Origin: Streptomyces niveiscabiei
GTDB lineage: Bacteria; Actinomycetota; Actinomycetes; Streptomycetales; Streptomycetaceae
NCBI RefSeq assembly: GCF_001419795.1
Contig: NZ_LIRL01000031.1
Location: forward strand, 1 to 37,302
Direction: 5' to 3'
Length of the DNA: 37,302 nucleotides
Within the stretch, counting starts at the first letter, position 1; each line of letters begins with the position of its first letter. Positions 15,354 to 21,774 of this stretch are shown here, one piece after another. The translations under genes were made by a program, and so were the position numbers. Below the pieces are notes generated by a model. That model worked only from the letters and a program-made list of their open reading frames with translations. It was not told the origin of the DNA and made no database searches.

Positions 15354-16763
15354 ATGAGTGAATCGGAAACCCTTACTTACGACGTGATCGTCATCGGCGC
15401 CGGGCCGGTCGGTGAGAACGTTGCTGATCGGACGCGGGCGGCGGGGCTGGCCACCGCGATCGTCGAGAGTGAACTCGTCGGGGGCGAGTGCTCCTACTGG
15501 GCCTGCATGCCGAGCAAAGCGCTGCTGCGGCCGGTCATCGCCCGTGCGGACGCGCGCCGGGTGCCGGGGCTGCGTGCTGCCGTCGCCGGGCCTCTCGACG
15601 TGCCCGCCGTCCTTGCCAACCGCGACTCCTTCACGTCGCACTGGAAGGACGACGGGCAGGTCGGGTGGGTCGAGGGGATCGGGGCGGAGCTGTACCGGGG
15701 GCATGGGCGTCTTGCCGGTGAGCGGACCGTGCGGGTCGGTGACAAGGTCCTGACGGCTCGGCATGCCGTGGTCGTCGCGACGGGGTCGCGGGCCGCTCTG
15801 CCGGGGCTGGAGGGGCTTGCGGAGGTGCGGCCGTGGACCAGTCGTGAGGCGACGAGTTCGCAGAGTGTGCCGGGGCGGCTGGTCGTCGTCGGCGGGGGAG
15901 TGGTCGCGGTCGAGATGGCCACCGCTTATCAGGCGCTGGGGTCGCGGGTGACGGTGCTGGTGCGGGGGAGCGGGGGGCTGCTGCCGAGGATGGAGCCGTT
16001 CGCGGGCGAGCTGGTCGCGGAGGCGCTCACGGAGGCGGGGGCGGAGATCCGTACGGGGGTGAACGTCGAGTCGGTGCGGCGGGAGGCGTCCGGCGCGGTA
16101 CGGGTCGCGCTGGACAGCGGGGACGTGATCGAGGCGGACGAGATCCTCTTCGCGACGGGCCGCGCGCCGCGTACGGACGACCTGGGCCTGGAGACGGTGG
16201 GCCTGACGCCGGGTACGTGGCTGGAGGTGGACGACACGCTCCAGGTGACCGGCGTGGACTGGCTCTACGCGGTGGGCGACGCCAACCACCGGGCCCTCCT
16301 CACCCACCAGGGCAAGTACCAGGCCCGTATCGCGGGCGCGGCGATCACGGCCAGGGCGGCGGGCGACCCCCTGGGCCCCGCGCACAAGGCGGTCGCCGAC
16401 CATCACGCCGTCCCGCAGGTCGTCTTCACGGACCCGGAGGCGGCCTCGGCGGGCCTGACCCTGGCCGAGGCGGAGTCCGCCGGGCACCGGGTCCGCGCGG
16501 TGGACGTGGAGCTCTCGTCGGTGGCGGGGGCCGGCCTGTACGCCGAGGGTTACCGGGGGCGGGCGCGGATGGTCGTGGACCTGGAGGAGGAGATCGTCAG
16601 GGGGGTGACCTTCGTGGGCCCCGGCGTGGGGGAGCTGATCCACTCGGCCACGGTCGCCATCGCCGGGCGCGTGCCGGTGGACCGGCTGTGGCATGCGGTG
16701 CCGGCCTATCCGACGGTCAGTGAGGTGTGGTTGCGGCTGCTGGAGGCGTACCGGGACCAGTAG
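15354..16763 (+). CDS. NAD(P)/FAD-dependent disulfide-reductase-like flavoprotein
   Basis: 469-residue class I pyridine-nucleotide disulfide oxidoreductase (dihydrolipoamide dehydrogenase/mercuric reductase fold). The FAD-binding GAGPVG is at residues 15-20. The redox pair is C46 and C51 in GGECSYWACMPSK, a changed form of the standard GGTCLNxGCIPSK. The NAD(P) site GGGVVAVEMA, the second FAD motif YAVGDANHRALLTHQGKY and the dimerisation domain follow. The C-terminal motif normally HPTxxE reads YPTVSE, so the catalytic His is a Tyr. The physiological substrate is unknown. The gene has no strong ribosome site before ATG 15354. The TnpB element lies just upstream. Confidence 0.9.
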   Translation: MSESETLTYDVIVIGAGPVGENVADRTRAAGLATAIVESELVGGECSYWACMPSKALLRPVIARADARRVPGLRAAVAGPLDVPAVLANRDSFTSHWKDDGQVGWVEGIGAELYRGHGRLAGERTVRVGDKVLTARHAVVVATGSRAALPGLEGLAEVRPWTSREATSSQSVPGRLVVVGGGVVAVEMATAYQALGSRVTVLVRGSGGLLPRMEPFAGELVAEALTEAGAEIRTGVNVESVRREASGAVRVALDSGDVIEADEILFATGRAPRTDDLGLETVGLTPGTWLEVDDTLQVTGVDWLYAVGDANHRALLTHQGKYQARIAGAAITARAAGDPLGPAHKAVADHHAVPQVVFTDPEAASAGLTLAEAESAGHRVRAVDVELSSVAGAGLYAEGYRGRARMVVDLEEEIVRGVTFVGPGVGELIHSATVAIAGRVPVDRLWHAVPAYPTVSEVWLRLLEAYRDQ

Positions 16764-16804
16764 GCGGGGTGCTGGTGTTCGCGGCACCCCCTGGAGCGGG
16801 CCTC

Positions 16805-17443
16805 TTAGGACAACGCGAACCCCAGCCCCTCCGCCGCCTCCCTCGGCGTCCCCTGGCCCCACCTCTGCGCCAGCACCTCGTTCGCGGCCAGCGACCGCAG
16901 CTCGGCCCGGTCCAGGTACAGCCCGCCGTCCAGGTGGTCCGTCTCGTGCTGGACGATCCGCGCGGCCCAGCCCGAGAAGACCTCGTCGACGATCCGGCCC
17001 GTCTCGTCCTCGCCCTTGAGCCGGACCTCGGCGTGGCGGGCGACGACCGCCTGGTAGCCGGGGACGCTGAGGCAGCCCTCGTAGAACGCGGCCCGTCCGG
17101 GGCCCACCCCTTCGTACGAGGGGTTGACCAGGACCCGGAACGGCTGGGGGGCACGGCTCCGCGCCGCCTTGATCTCCTCCGGGACCGTCGCCGGGTCCTC
17201 GATCACCGCGATGCGCAGGGGGACGCCGACCTGGGGGGCGGCGAGGCCCACTCCGGGGGCCGCGTGCATCGTGGTGCGGAGGGCCTCGATGAAGCGGGCC
17301 AGCAGGGAGGGGGCGAGCTGGCCCTCGTACCGGGGTGTGCCGGCGCGCAGGACCGGGTCGCCCGCCGCGACGATCGGCAACGGGCCGTCCGTGGCGAGGA
17401 GTTGCTCGATCCGGTCCGTGAGGGGGGTGTTCGGGGGTGTCAT
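16805..17443 (-). CDS. def: Peptide deformylase
   Basis: 212-residue metalloenzyme that removes the formyl group from N-terminal methionine of new proteins. All three motifs are intact: GVGLAAPQ (64-71), EGCLSVPG (122-129, metal-ligand Cys) and QHETDH (165-170, two metal His and the catalytic Glu). About 20 extra N-terminal residues precede the conserved start of the fold. ATG at 17443 fits the family; a longer open frame exists upstream but crosses the divergent promoter region. Streptomyces carry several def paralogues; this one is monocistronic and lies convergent to the flavoprotein gene. Confidence 0.95.
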   Translation of the reverse strand: MTPPNTPLTDRIEQLLATDGPLPIVAAGDPVLRAGTPRYEGQLAPSLLARFIEALRTTMHAAPGVGLAAPQVGVPLRIAVIEDPATVPEEIKAARSRAPQPFRVLVNPSYEGVGPGRAAFYEGCLSVPGYQAVVARHAEVRLKGEDETGRIVDEVFSGWAARIVQHETDHLDGGLYLDRAELRSLAANEVLAQRWGQGTPREAAEGLGFALS

Positions 17444-17473
17444 CGGGTCAGGATGCCACGCGGGCGACAGGGT

Positions 17474-17487
17474 GTGACGTAGGTCAC
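17474..17487. promoter_or_regulatory. Crp-like binding site upstream of the PepSY gene
   Basis: GTGACGTAGGTCAC matches the Streptomyces Crp pattern GTG-N6-GNCAC exactly. Read one base out, it is TGTGA-N6-TCACT, close to the E. coli Crp site. It lies in the 136-bp gap between def (minus) and the PepSY gene (plus). Confidence 0.45.
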
Positions 17488-17579
17488 TGAAATCGGCGGG
17501 AACTCGGCGCCGCCTTTCCCCGACTACTGAACCGCAACAGCTGACCGTCCCCGTCCCCAGCCCCCGGAGAACGCCGCCG

Positions 17580-18971
17580 ATGTCCACCGCTCCCCCGATC
17601 ACCACGGACGACGCCCCGACAGCGGACCCGGCGCCGAAGAAGCGGGGCCCGTGGGCGCCGCTGCGTCCGCTCGTCCTGCGGCTGCACTTCTACGCCGGAA
17701 TCCTGGTCGCCCCGTTCCTGCTCGTCTCCGCGCTGACCGGCCTTCTCTACGCCGCCTCGTTCCAGGTGGAGAAGATCGTGTACGCCGATGAACTCACCGT
17801 CCCGGTGGGCGAGTCGAAGCTCCCCATATCGGAGCAGGTCGCGGCGGCGCGCAAGGCGCACCCGGAGGGCACGGTCTCGGCGGTCAGGCCCTCGCCGAAG
17901 GACGACGCGACGACCCGCGTCCTGCTGTCCGGCGTGCCGGGCGTCGAGGCCACGCACACGCTCGCCGTGTTCGTGGACCCCTACACGGCGAAGGTGAAGG
18001 GCGACCTGGAGCAGTACGGCTCGACGGGCGCCCTCCCGGTGCGCACCTGGATCGACGAGTTCCACCGGGATCTGAGGCTGGGTGAGAACGGCCGCCTGTA
18101 CAGCGAGTTCGCGGCGAGCTGGCTGTGGGTGATCGCGCTGGGCGGCATCGTGCTGTGGTTCTCGCGGCGCAGGGCGCTGCGGAAGGTGCGCGGTACGAGT
18201 GGCCGCCGCCGCACCCTGGGCCTGCACGGCGCGCTGGGCGTCTGGGTGGCGCTCGGCTTCGTGTTCCTGTCCGCGACCGGCCTCACCTGGTCGAAGTACG
18301 CGGGCGAGAGCGTCACGCAACTGCGCACGTCCCTCGGCCAGACGACCCCGTCGGTGTCGTCGGCGGCGTCGGGCGGCGAGCACGCCGGACACGGCTCCGC
18401 CTCGGCGGCGGGCGGCACGGGCGAGCACGGCGTCGGCCTGGACAAGGTCCTCGCGGCGGCGCGGGCGAAGGGGCTCGGCGACCCCGTGGAGATCGTGCCG
18501 CCGGCCGACGCGGAGTCGGCGTACGTGGTCCGGCAGATCCAGCGCAGCTGGCCGGAGAAGCAGGACGCGGTGGCCGTGGACCCGGGGACGGGACAGGTCA
18601 CGGACACGGTGCGGTTCGCGGACTACCCGGTGCTGGCGAAGCTGACCCGCTGGGGCATCGACCTGCACACCGGCATCCTCTTCGGCCTGGTCAACCAGAT
18701 CGCGCTGGCGCTGCTGGCGCTCGCGCTGGTCACGATGATCCTGCTGGGCTACCGGATGTGGTGGCAGCGGGGGCGGGGCAGGGCGTTCGGGCGGCCGATC
18801 CCGAGGGGTGCGTGGGCGGAGGTCCCGCCGTACGTTCTCGTACCGGGGATGGCGCTGATCGCGGCGCTGGGCTACTTCGTTCCGCTGCTGGGGATTCCGC
18901 TCGCCGGGTTCATCGTGGTGGACGTGGTGCTGGGGGAGATCGCGCACCGCAGGAAGAAGACGGCGGCCTGA
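17580..18971 (+). CDS. PepSY-associated TM-helix membrane protein
   Basis: 463-residue integral membrane protein of the PepSY_TM family, seen in iron-siderophore reductases and related redox membrane proteins. A proline-rich cytoplasmic start is followed by the first helix in LHFYAGILVAPFLLVSALTG (residues about 36-55). Further helices lie near 185-200, 218-235, 362-385 and 412-455. Histidines close to helix ends (LRLHFY, FHRDLRL, LGLHG, IDLHTG) could bind haem or metal. A His/Gly/Ser-rich loop (GGEHAGHGS, about 263-285) sits outside. GGAG lies upstream of ATG 17580. Function in iron or copper handling is inference from the family. Confidence 0.85.
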   Translation: MSTAPPITTDDAPTADPAPKKRGPWAPLRPLVLRLHFYAGILVAPFLLVSALTGLLYAASFQVEKIVYADELTVPVGESKLPISEQVAAARKAHPEGTVSAVRPSPKDDATTRVLLSGVPGVEATHTLAVFVDPYTAKVKGDLEQYGSTGALPVRTWIDEFHRDLRLGENGRLYSEFAASWLWVIALGGIVLWFSRRRALRKVRGTSGRRRTLGLHGALGVWVALGFVFLSATGLTWSKYAGESVTQLRTSLGQTTPSVSSAASGGEHAGHGSASAAGGTGEHGVGLDKVLAAARAKGLGDPVEIVPPADAESAYVVRQIQRSWPEKQDAVAVDPGTGQVTDTVRFADYPVLAKLTRWGIDLHTGILFGLVNQIALALLALALVTMILLGYRMWWQRGRGRAFGRPIPRGAWAEVPPYVLVPGMALIAALGYFVPLLGIPLAGFIVVDVVLGEIAHRRKKTAA

Positions 18972-18980
18972 CGACACGTA

Positions 18981-19014
18981 CGGGGCCCGGTTCCTCTCGC
19001 GGAACCGGGCCCCG
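18981..19014. terminator. Bidirectional hairpin terminator
   Basis: Perfect 13-bp stem CGGGGCCCGGTTC (18981-18993) with its complement at 19002-19014 and an 8-base loop, between the convergent PepSY and MarR genes. Confidence 0.85.
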
Positions 19015-19020
19015 CGTCAT

Positions 19021-19458
19021 CTACAGGTCCAGCTGCGCCAGTTCGGCGTTCGCGCGCTGCGTCACCACCTCCAGCACCCGCCCCGCGACCGCCAGCTCCT
19101 CCTCCGTGAGCCCGGCGTAGATCCGCGCCGACGCCTCCGCGATCTCCGCGCTGGCCGCCGCGAAGAGCTCGCGCCCGGCATCGGTCGGCCGCAGGAGGCG
19201 GGGCCCGTCGAAGAACTCCAGCAGCCCCCGCGCGGCGAGATGCGTCACCGCCTCCTTCGACACGTCGAAGTCGTTCTTGAGGTCGATGGTGAGCTGGTCC
19301 GCGATGTCGTCCGGCCGGAAGGGGCCGTCGGCGGCGAGCGCGGCGCGCAGCGCGAGGTGGTCGAGGAAGCCGAGCTGGTGCCGGTCGAGGACCCGCTCGG
19401 CGACCGCGCGTCCGGCGTGGTGGGCGAGGCCGATGATGCGGCCGTTGACAGTGGTCAT
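19021..19458 (-). CDS. MarR-like winged-helix regulator, second gene of the pair
   Basis: 145-residue protein with a winged-helix pattern: DQLTIDLKNDFDVSKEAVTHL as the DNA-binding segment (about residues 54-74) and a wing at GLLEFFDGPRLLRPTDAG. Helices at both ends suit MarR dimerisation. It is translationally coupled to the upstream MarR gene, with the start codon overlapping its stop (4 bases, 19455-19458). Two small regulators in tandem suggest a heteromeric repressor or a regulator plus cofactor; this is inference. No enzymatic motif is seen. Confidence 0.8.
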   Translation of the reverse strand: MTTVNGRIIGLAHHAGRAVAERVLDRHQLGFLDHLALRAALAADGPFRPDDIADQLTIDLKNDFDVSKEAVTHLAARGLLEFFDGPRLLRPTDAGRELFAAASAEIAEASARIYAGLTEEELAVAGRVLEVVTQRANAELAQLDL

Positions 19459-19973
19459 GACGTCTCCCGAGTGATGTCGTGAGGTCGAGCGGTGTCGTCG
19501 TGGGGTCGAGCGGGGGTGTCAAGGGTCAGGGGTGTCTCCAGCAGCAGCCGCAGGTCGTCCGCGAAGGCCGTAGCCCGCGGGCTGTCCTGCCCTCCCAGCG
19601 GCGCCAGCATCTGGTCCAGCAGACTCTGCACCACTCCGATGGCCCGCCGGGTCACCGCGCTCCCCTCCTCCGTGAGGGTGAGCCGCATGGCCCGGGGATC
19701 GCGGGGGTCCTTCTCCCGTGAGAGCAGCCCGGCGGACTCCAGCGCCCGCGCCAGCTTGGAGACGTACAGCGCTTCGAGCCCCGTCCGGTCGGCGAGCCGG
19801 CGCTGGCTGGGCCGTACCCCCGCCCGCCGCATCCCGTGCAGCGAGGCCAGGACGACGTACTGCGCGTGCGTGAGACCCAGCGGAGCCAGCGCGCGGTCCA
19901 CCGCGACCCGCCACTTGCCCGCGAGGCGCCAGACCAGCGAGCCGTGCGTCGCCTGCTCGTTCCCGGTGCTCAT
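19455..19973 (-). CDS. MarR family transcriptional regulator
   Basis: 172-residue MarR repressor. The winged helix has RRLADRTGLEALYVSKLARALESAGLL (about residues 58-84) as helix-turn-helix, followed by the signature DPRDPRAMRLTLTEEG in the wing (93-108). The C-terminus carries a low-complexity repeat (ARPHDDTARPHD). It is divergent from the pirin gene; such MarR-pirin pairs usually mean that the repressor controls pirin and itself. It is the first gene of a two-gene operon. Confidence 0.92.
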   Translation of the reverse strand: MSTGNEQATHGSLVWRLAGKWRVAVDRALAPLGLTHAQYVVLASLHGMRRAGVRPSQRRLADRTGLEALYVSKLARALESAGLLSREKDPRDPRAMRLTLTEEGSAVTRRAIGVVQSLLDQMLAPLGGQDSPRATAFADDLRLLLETPLTLDTPARPHDDTARPHDITRETS

Positions 19974-19987
19974 GGATCGATACCGTA

Positions 19988-20011
19988 CATGGCTACTATG
20001 TCCATGGCTAC
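19988..20011. promoter_or_regulatory. Direct repeats in the MarR-pirin divergent region
   Basis: CATGGCTAC occurs at 19988-19996 and 20003-20011, 15 bp apart. The stretch from the first CATGG to CCATG also forms an inverted repeat. It lies right before the MarR start, where a MarR operator would be expected. Confidence 0.45.
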
Positions 20012-20064
20012 CATCCCGGCGAAGTCGCCGGACAAGACCCGCCCCACGGGGCTAGGTTGACCCC

Positions 20065-20250
20065 ATGAGCAACCTAGATCGGGCCCCGGCCCCCGCCGTC
20101 TGCGGCGGCCGGGGATTCGTCGTAGCGGAACCGGTACGCGAACTCCTCACCCCCCGCCGGGTCCAGCTCGGCGGGTCCACCGAGGTCCGCCGCCTGCTGC
20201 CGAACCTGGGCCGCAGGATGGTCGGCGCCTGGTGCTTCGTCGACCACTAG
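20065..20250 (+). pseudogene. Pirin-family protein, N-terminal fragment cut by the prophage
   Basis: The first 61 codons match the N-terminus of Streptomyces pirin-like cupin proteins (RRVQLGGSTEVRRLLPNLGRRMVGAWCFVDH) and then stop at TAG 20248-20250. In intact pirins VDH is followed by Tyr-Gly-Pro and some 250 more residues with the metal-binding cupin, none of which is present. The break coincides with the change from host to prophage genes, so the gene was split by integration; the rest should lie at the other prophage end, outside this window. Start ATG 20065, with the MarR gene divergent. Confidence 0.88.
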
Positions 20251-20275
20251 TCCAAAGCACACAGGCTCTGACCTG
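20225..20275. other. Prophage attachment-site junction (attL or attR) in pirin
   Basis: Pirin coding sequence ends within GACCACTA (about 20242-20249). From there the DNA no longer fits pirin, and an imperfect repeat CAGG..CCTG follows (20264-20277). A serine integrase would leave a site of about 50 bp with only a two-base core, consistent with the lack of an obvious long repeat. The exact crossover cannot be fixed without the other junction. The phiC31 attB also lies in a pirin gene, but at another position. Confidence 0.65.
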
Positions 20276-20335
20276 CGAAGCATGGTTACGAGGGTGCCTC
20301 AGGGAGCGATTCTTCTCCTGTAGGGCGACAAGCGG

Positions 20336-20364
20336 GAGCCCCGACCCGGTCTGGGTCGGGGCTC
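20336..20364. terminator. Strong hairpin near the prophage end
   Basis: Perfect 12-bp stem GAGCCCCGACCC with its complement and a 5-base loop. It can end the minus-strand accessory operon and transcripts from truncated pirin. The rest of 20251-20544 contains no convincing gene. Confidence 0.8.
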
Positions 20365-20367
20365 CGT

Positions 20368-20404
20368 GACCCTCTCTACCGCCTGGGGGGCATCAGAGAG
20401 GGTC
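20368..20404. repeat. Second hairpin, 10-bp inverted repeat
   Basis: GACCCTCTCT (20368-20377) pairs perfectly with AGAGAGGGTC (20395-20404) across a 17-base spacer, three bases from the preceding hairpin. On the minus strand it comes first after the accessory operon, giving tandem hairpins. A terminator or a recombination-site arm are the likely roles. Confidence 0.5.
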
Positions 20405-20544
20405 GCTGGGGTGACCCGCCGCCGGCGCACGGGGGTACGCGCGGCGGCGGGCCTGGCCGCCCCCGCCGTGGGGGACGAAGCGGGCGGCCGTCGTACCCGT
20501 GCTCTACCGTCCGGCGCCGCCGCCGTCACGGGAGAGTACGGGGG

Positions 20545-20751
20545 TCACGGGGTGCCGGTGTGGCCGGTGGCGTGGGTGCGGATCATGACGGCGTAGTCCG
20601 ACGCGCGGGAGCCGTCCCACGCCCGGAGAGCGTCCTCGCGCAGTCCGGCCAGCTCGGCGCAGCGCTCGCAGCCGGGGACCGGCTCGACAGGGGGCCCGTC
20701 CACCGACAGGTCGAACGGCTCAGGGGAACACGTCGTCTCGGACGTCCTCAC
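20545..20751 (-). CDS. Small conserved-looking prophage protein with CxxC, function unknown
   Basis: 68-residue acidic protein with one CERC motif (residues 28-31) that could hold a metal with a partner or form a disulfide. It starts at GTG 20751, overlapping the stop of the upstream gene by four bases (GTGA), so it is translationally coupled. I recognise no family. The coupling to two other genes and the orderly composition support a real gene. It is the last gene of the minus-strand accessory operon near the attachment site. Confidence 0.65.
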   Translation of the reverse strand: MRTSETTCSPEPFDLSVDGPPVEPVPGCERCAELAGLREDALRAWDGSRASDYAVMIRTHATGHTGTP

Positions 20752-21386
20752 TGACCCGCCTCCTCTGCCTTTTTCTTACGGGCCTCCTCAAGGGTTTCCT
20801 CGTGGGCGCGGAGGACGGGGAGGCCCCGGAGGATGAAGCCAGCGACGCGCTCGATCCGGCAGAGGTCGCCGACGAAGCGCGGCGGCACCGTCCAGTGGTT
20901 CCCCGGAGGCCGGGTGCGGCTGATGTCCGGCACTCCCAGCCAGGAGTCAGTCGTGCCGCTCGTGAGGTACGGGGCTTCGGGGTAGGGCCACTTGAGATCC
21001 TCGGCCGGGACGAGGGCGTAGTACGACACCCCGATCTCGTGCCGGTCGTGGATGACAGGACCGCGCAGTTCCTTCGCCAGGAGGGCGGCCACGGGCTTGT
21101 GGTCCGTGCTGCCGCTGACGAGGTGGATGAGGCTTCCGGGGATGCGTACGGCGGAGAACGGGCGGCCGAGGGGAAGAAGGGAAACTCCGTTCCTTGCCCA
21201 GTCGGTGTGTGCCTGCTCGGTCTTGCGATGGGCGCTCGCGAGCCACCCTCGGATCGCCCGCTCGCGGTCCCGGTCGGCGCCGACGGCGGAGGCCGGGAGG
21301 AGACCGGGGACCTTGGGAGGCGTGGGGTCGGCGGAAACCACGACGCCGGCGGCGGGTGTGTCAGGCGGAGGACTGGTGTCGGTCAT
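20748..21386 (-). CDS. Hypothetical protein of the prophage accessory operon
   Basis: 212-residue soluble protein that I do not recognise. A proline-rich start is followed by a compact domain from about residue 45 (RAIRGWLASAHRKTEQAH, HTDWARNGVSLLPLG, VSYYALVPAEDLKWP, GNHWTVPPRFVGDLCRIERV) and a charged helical tail rich in Glu and Lys (EETLEEARKKKAEEAGQ). The pattern TDWARNGVSLLPLGRPF recalls primase-polymerase-like N-terminal domains in Streptomyces elements, but no catalytic motif is visible, so I make no functional claim. ATG 21386 overlaps the upstream stop (ATGA), and the next gene overlaps its own stop; the three genes form one unit. Confidence 0.75.
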   Translation of the reverse strand: MTDTSPPPDTPAAGVVVSADPTPPKVPGLLPASAVGADRDRERAIRGWLASAHRKTEQAHTDWARNGVSLLPLGRPFSAVRIPGSLIHLVSGSTDHKPVAALLAKELRGPVIHDRHEIGVSYYALVPAEDLKWPYPEAPYLTSGTTDSWLGVPDISRTRPPGNHWTVPPRFVGDLCRIERVAGFILRGLPVLRAHEETLEEARKKKAEEAGQ

Positions 21387-21595
21387 GCTGCGGGCTCCCC
21401 TTGCTGGAGTGCGTACGCGAGTCGGAGGGCCACATCCGCCCGGATACGGCCGAGTTCCACGAGCCCGAGACTCGGCGAGCCGGGGTCTACTCCGAGCGAC
21501 GGCAGCACGATCCCGGCGCGGTCCAGCGCCGTGCGAAGTACCTCCACGGCTGAGAACGGATCGACGGCGGGCGTAGTTGCAGGAGCAGAGGCCAT
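21383..21595 (-). CDS. Small hypothetical protein, first gene of the minus accessory operon
   Basis: 70-residue helical protein (RTALDRAGIVLPSLGVDPGS, LVELGRIRADVALRLAYALQ). No family recognised. Two starts are possible: ATG 21595 and GTG 21604; GGAG at 21602-21605 on the complementary reading is not clear enough to decide. It opens the three-gene minus operon and is divergent from the DUF6879/Scr1 pair, with tandem 10-bp repeats in between. The overlapping stop/start with the next gene supports that it is translated. Confidence 0.7.
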   Translation of the reverse strand: MASAPATTPAVDPFSAVEVLRTALDRAGIVLPSLGVDPGSPSLGLVELGRIRADVALRLAYALQQGEPAA

Positions 21596-21619
21596 GAACA
21601 GCACCGTACGAAGCGCCTG

Positions 21620-21648
21620 TTGACAGGCACCACGCTATGTTCTCGAAT
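21620..21648 (+). promoter_or_regulatory. Promoter of the DUF6879/regulator operon
   Basis: A perfect TTGACA -35 box (21620-21625) is followed after 17 bases by TCGAAT (21643-21648, 4 of 6 matches to TATAAT). The -10 box lies inside the first pair of tandem repeats, so the repeat-binding factor could control it. The transcript would carry a leader of about 120 bases before ATG 21775. Confidence 0.5.
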
Positions 21649-21687
21649 GTTCTCGATGGGTAGCCGGATGTTCTCAGATGGTCTCGA
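21637..21687. repeat. Four ATGTTCTCGA-type tandem repeats (operator array)
   Basis: ATGTTCTCGA occurs twice in direct tandem (21637-21646, 21647-21656). After 11 bases come two variants, ATGTTCTCAG (21668-21677) and ATGGTCTCGA (21678-21687). The pairs are 31 bp apart, near three helical turns, and each unit is one turn long. They lie in the divergent gap of the accessory locus and overlap the predicted -10 of the plus-strand promoter. Confidence 0.8.
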
Positions 21688-21774
21688 ATAGTGGGCGTGA
21701 CTCTGCATGACTGCCCCGCTACCGGGGCCATGCTGAAGACGCGGGAACTCCAACTACTCCCAGGGAGGCACCAC

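Noticed and set aside
20299-20596. Short frames on both strands next to the attachment site
   Set aside because: They are Arg/Pro-rich, overlap the two hairpins and have no ribosome site or recognisable pattern.
21637-21656. An SOS (LexA) box in the accessory promoter
   Set aside because: The repeat resembles parts of the actinobacterial box but lacks the inverted TCGAAC-N4-GTTCGA arrangement.
21637-21687. CRISPR-like repeats
   Set aside because: The units are 10 bp in direct tandem with no unique spacers; they fit an operator array, not CRISPR. No CRISPR array, tRNA or rRNA was seen in the window.
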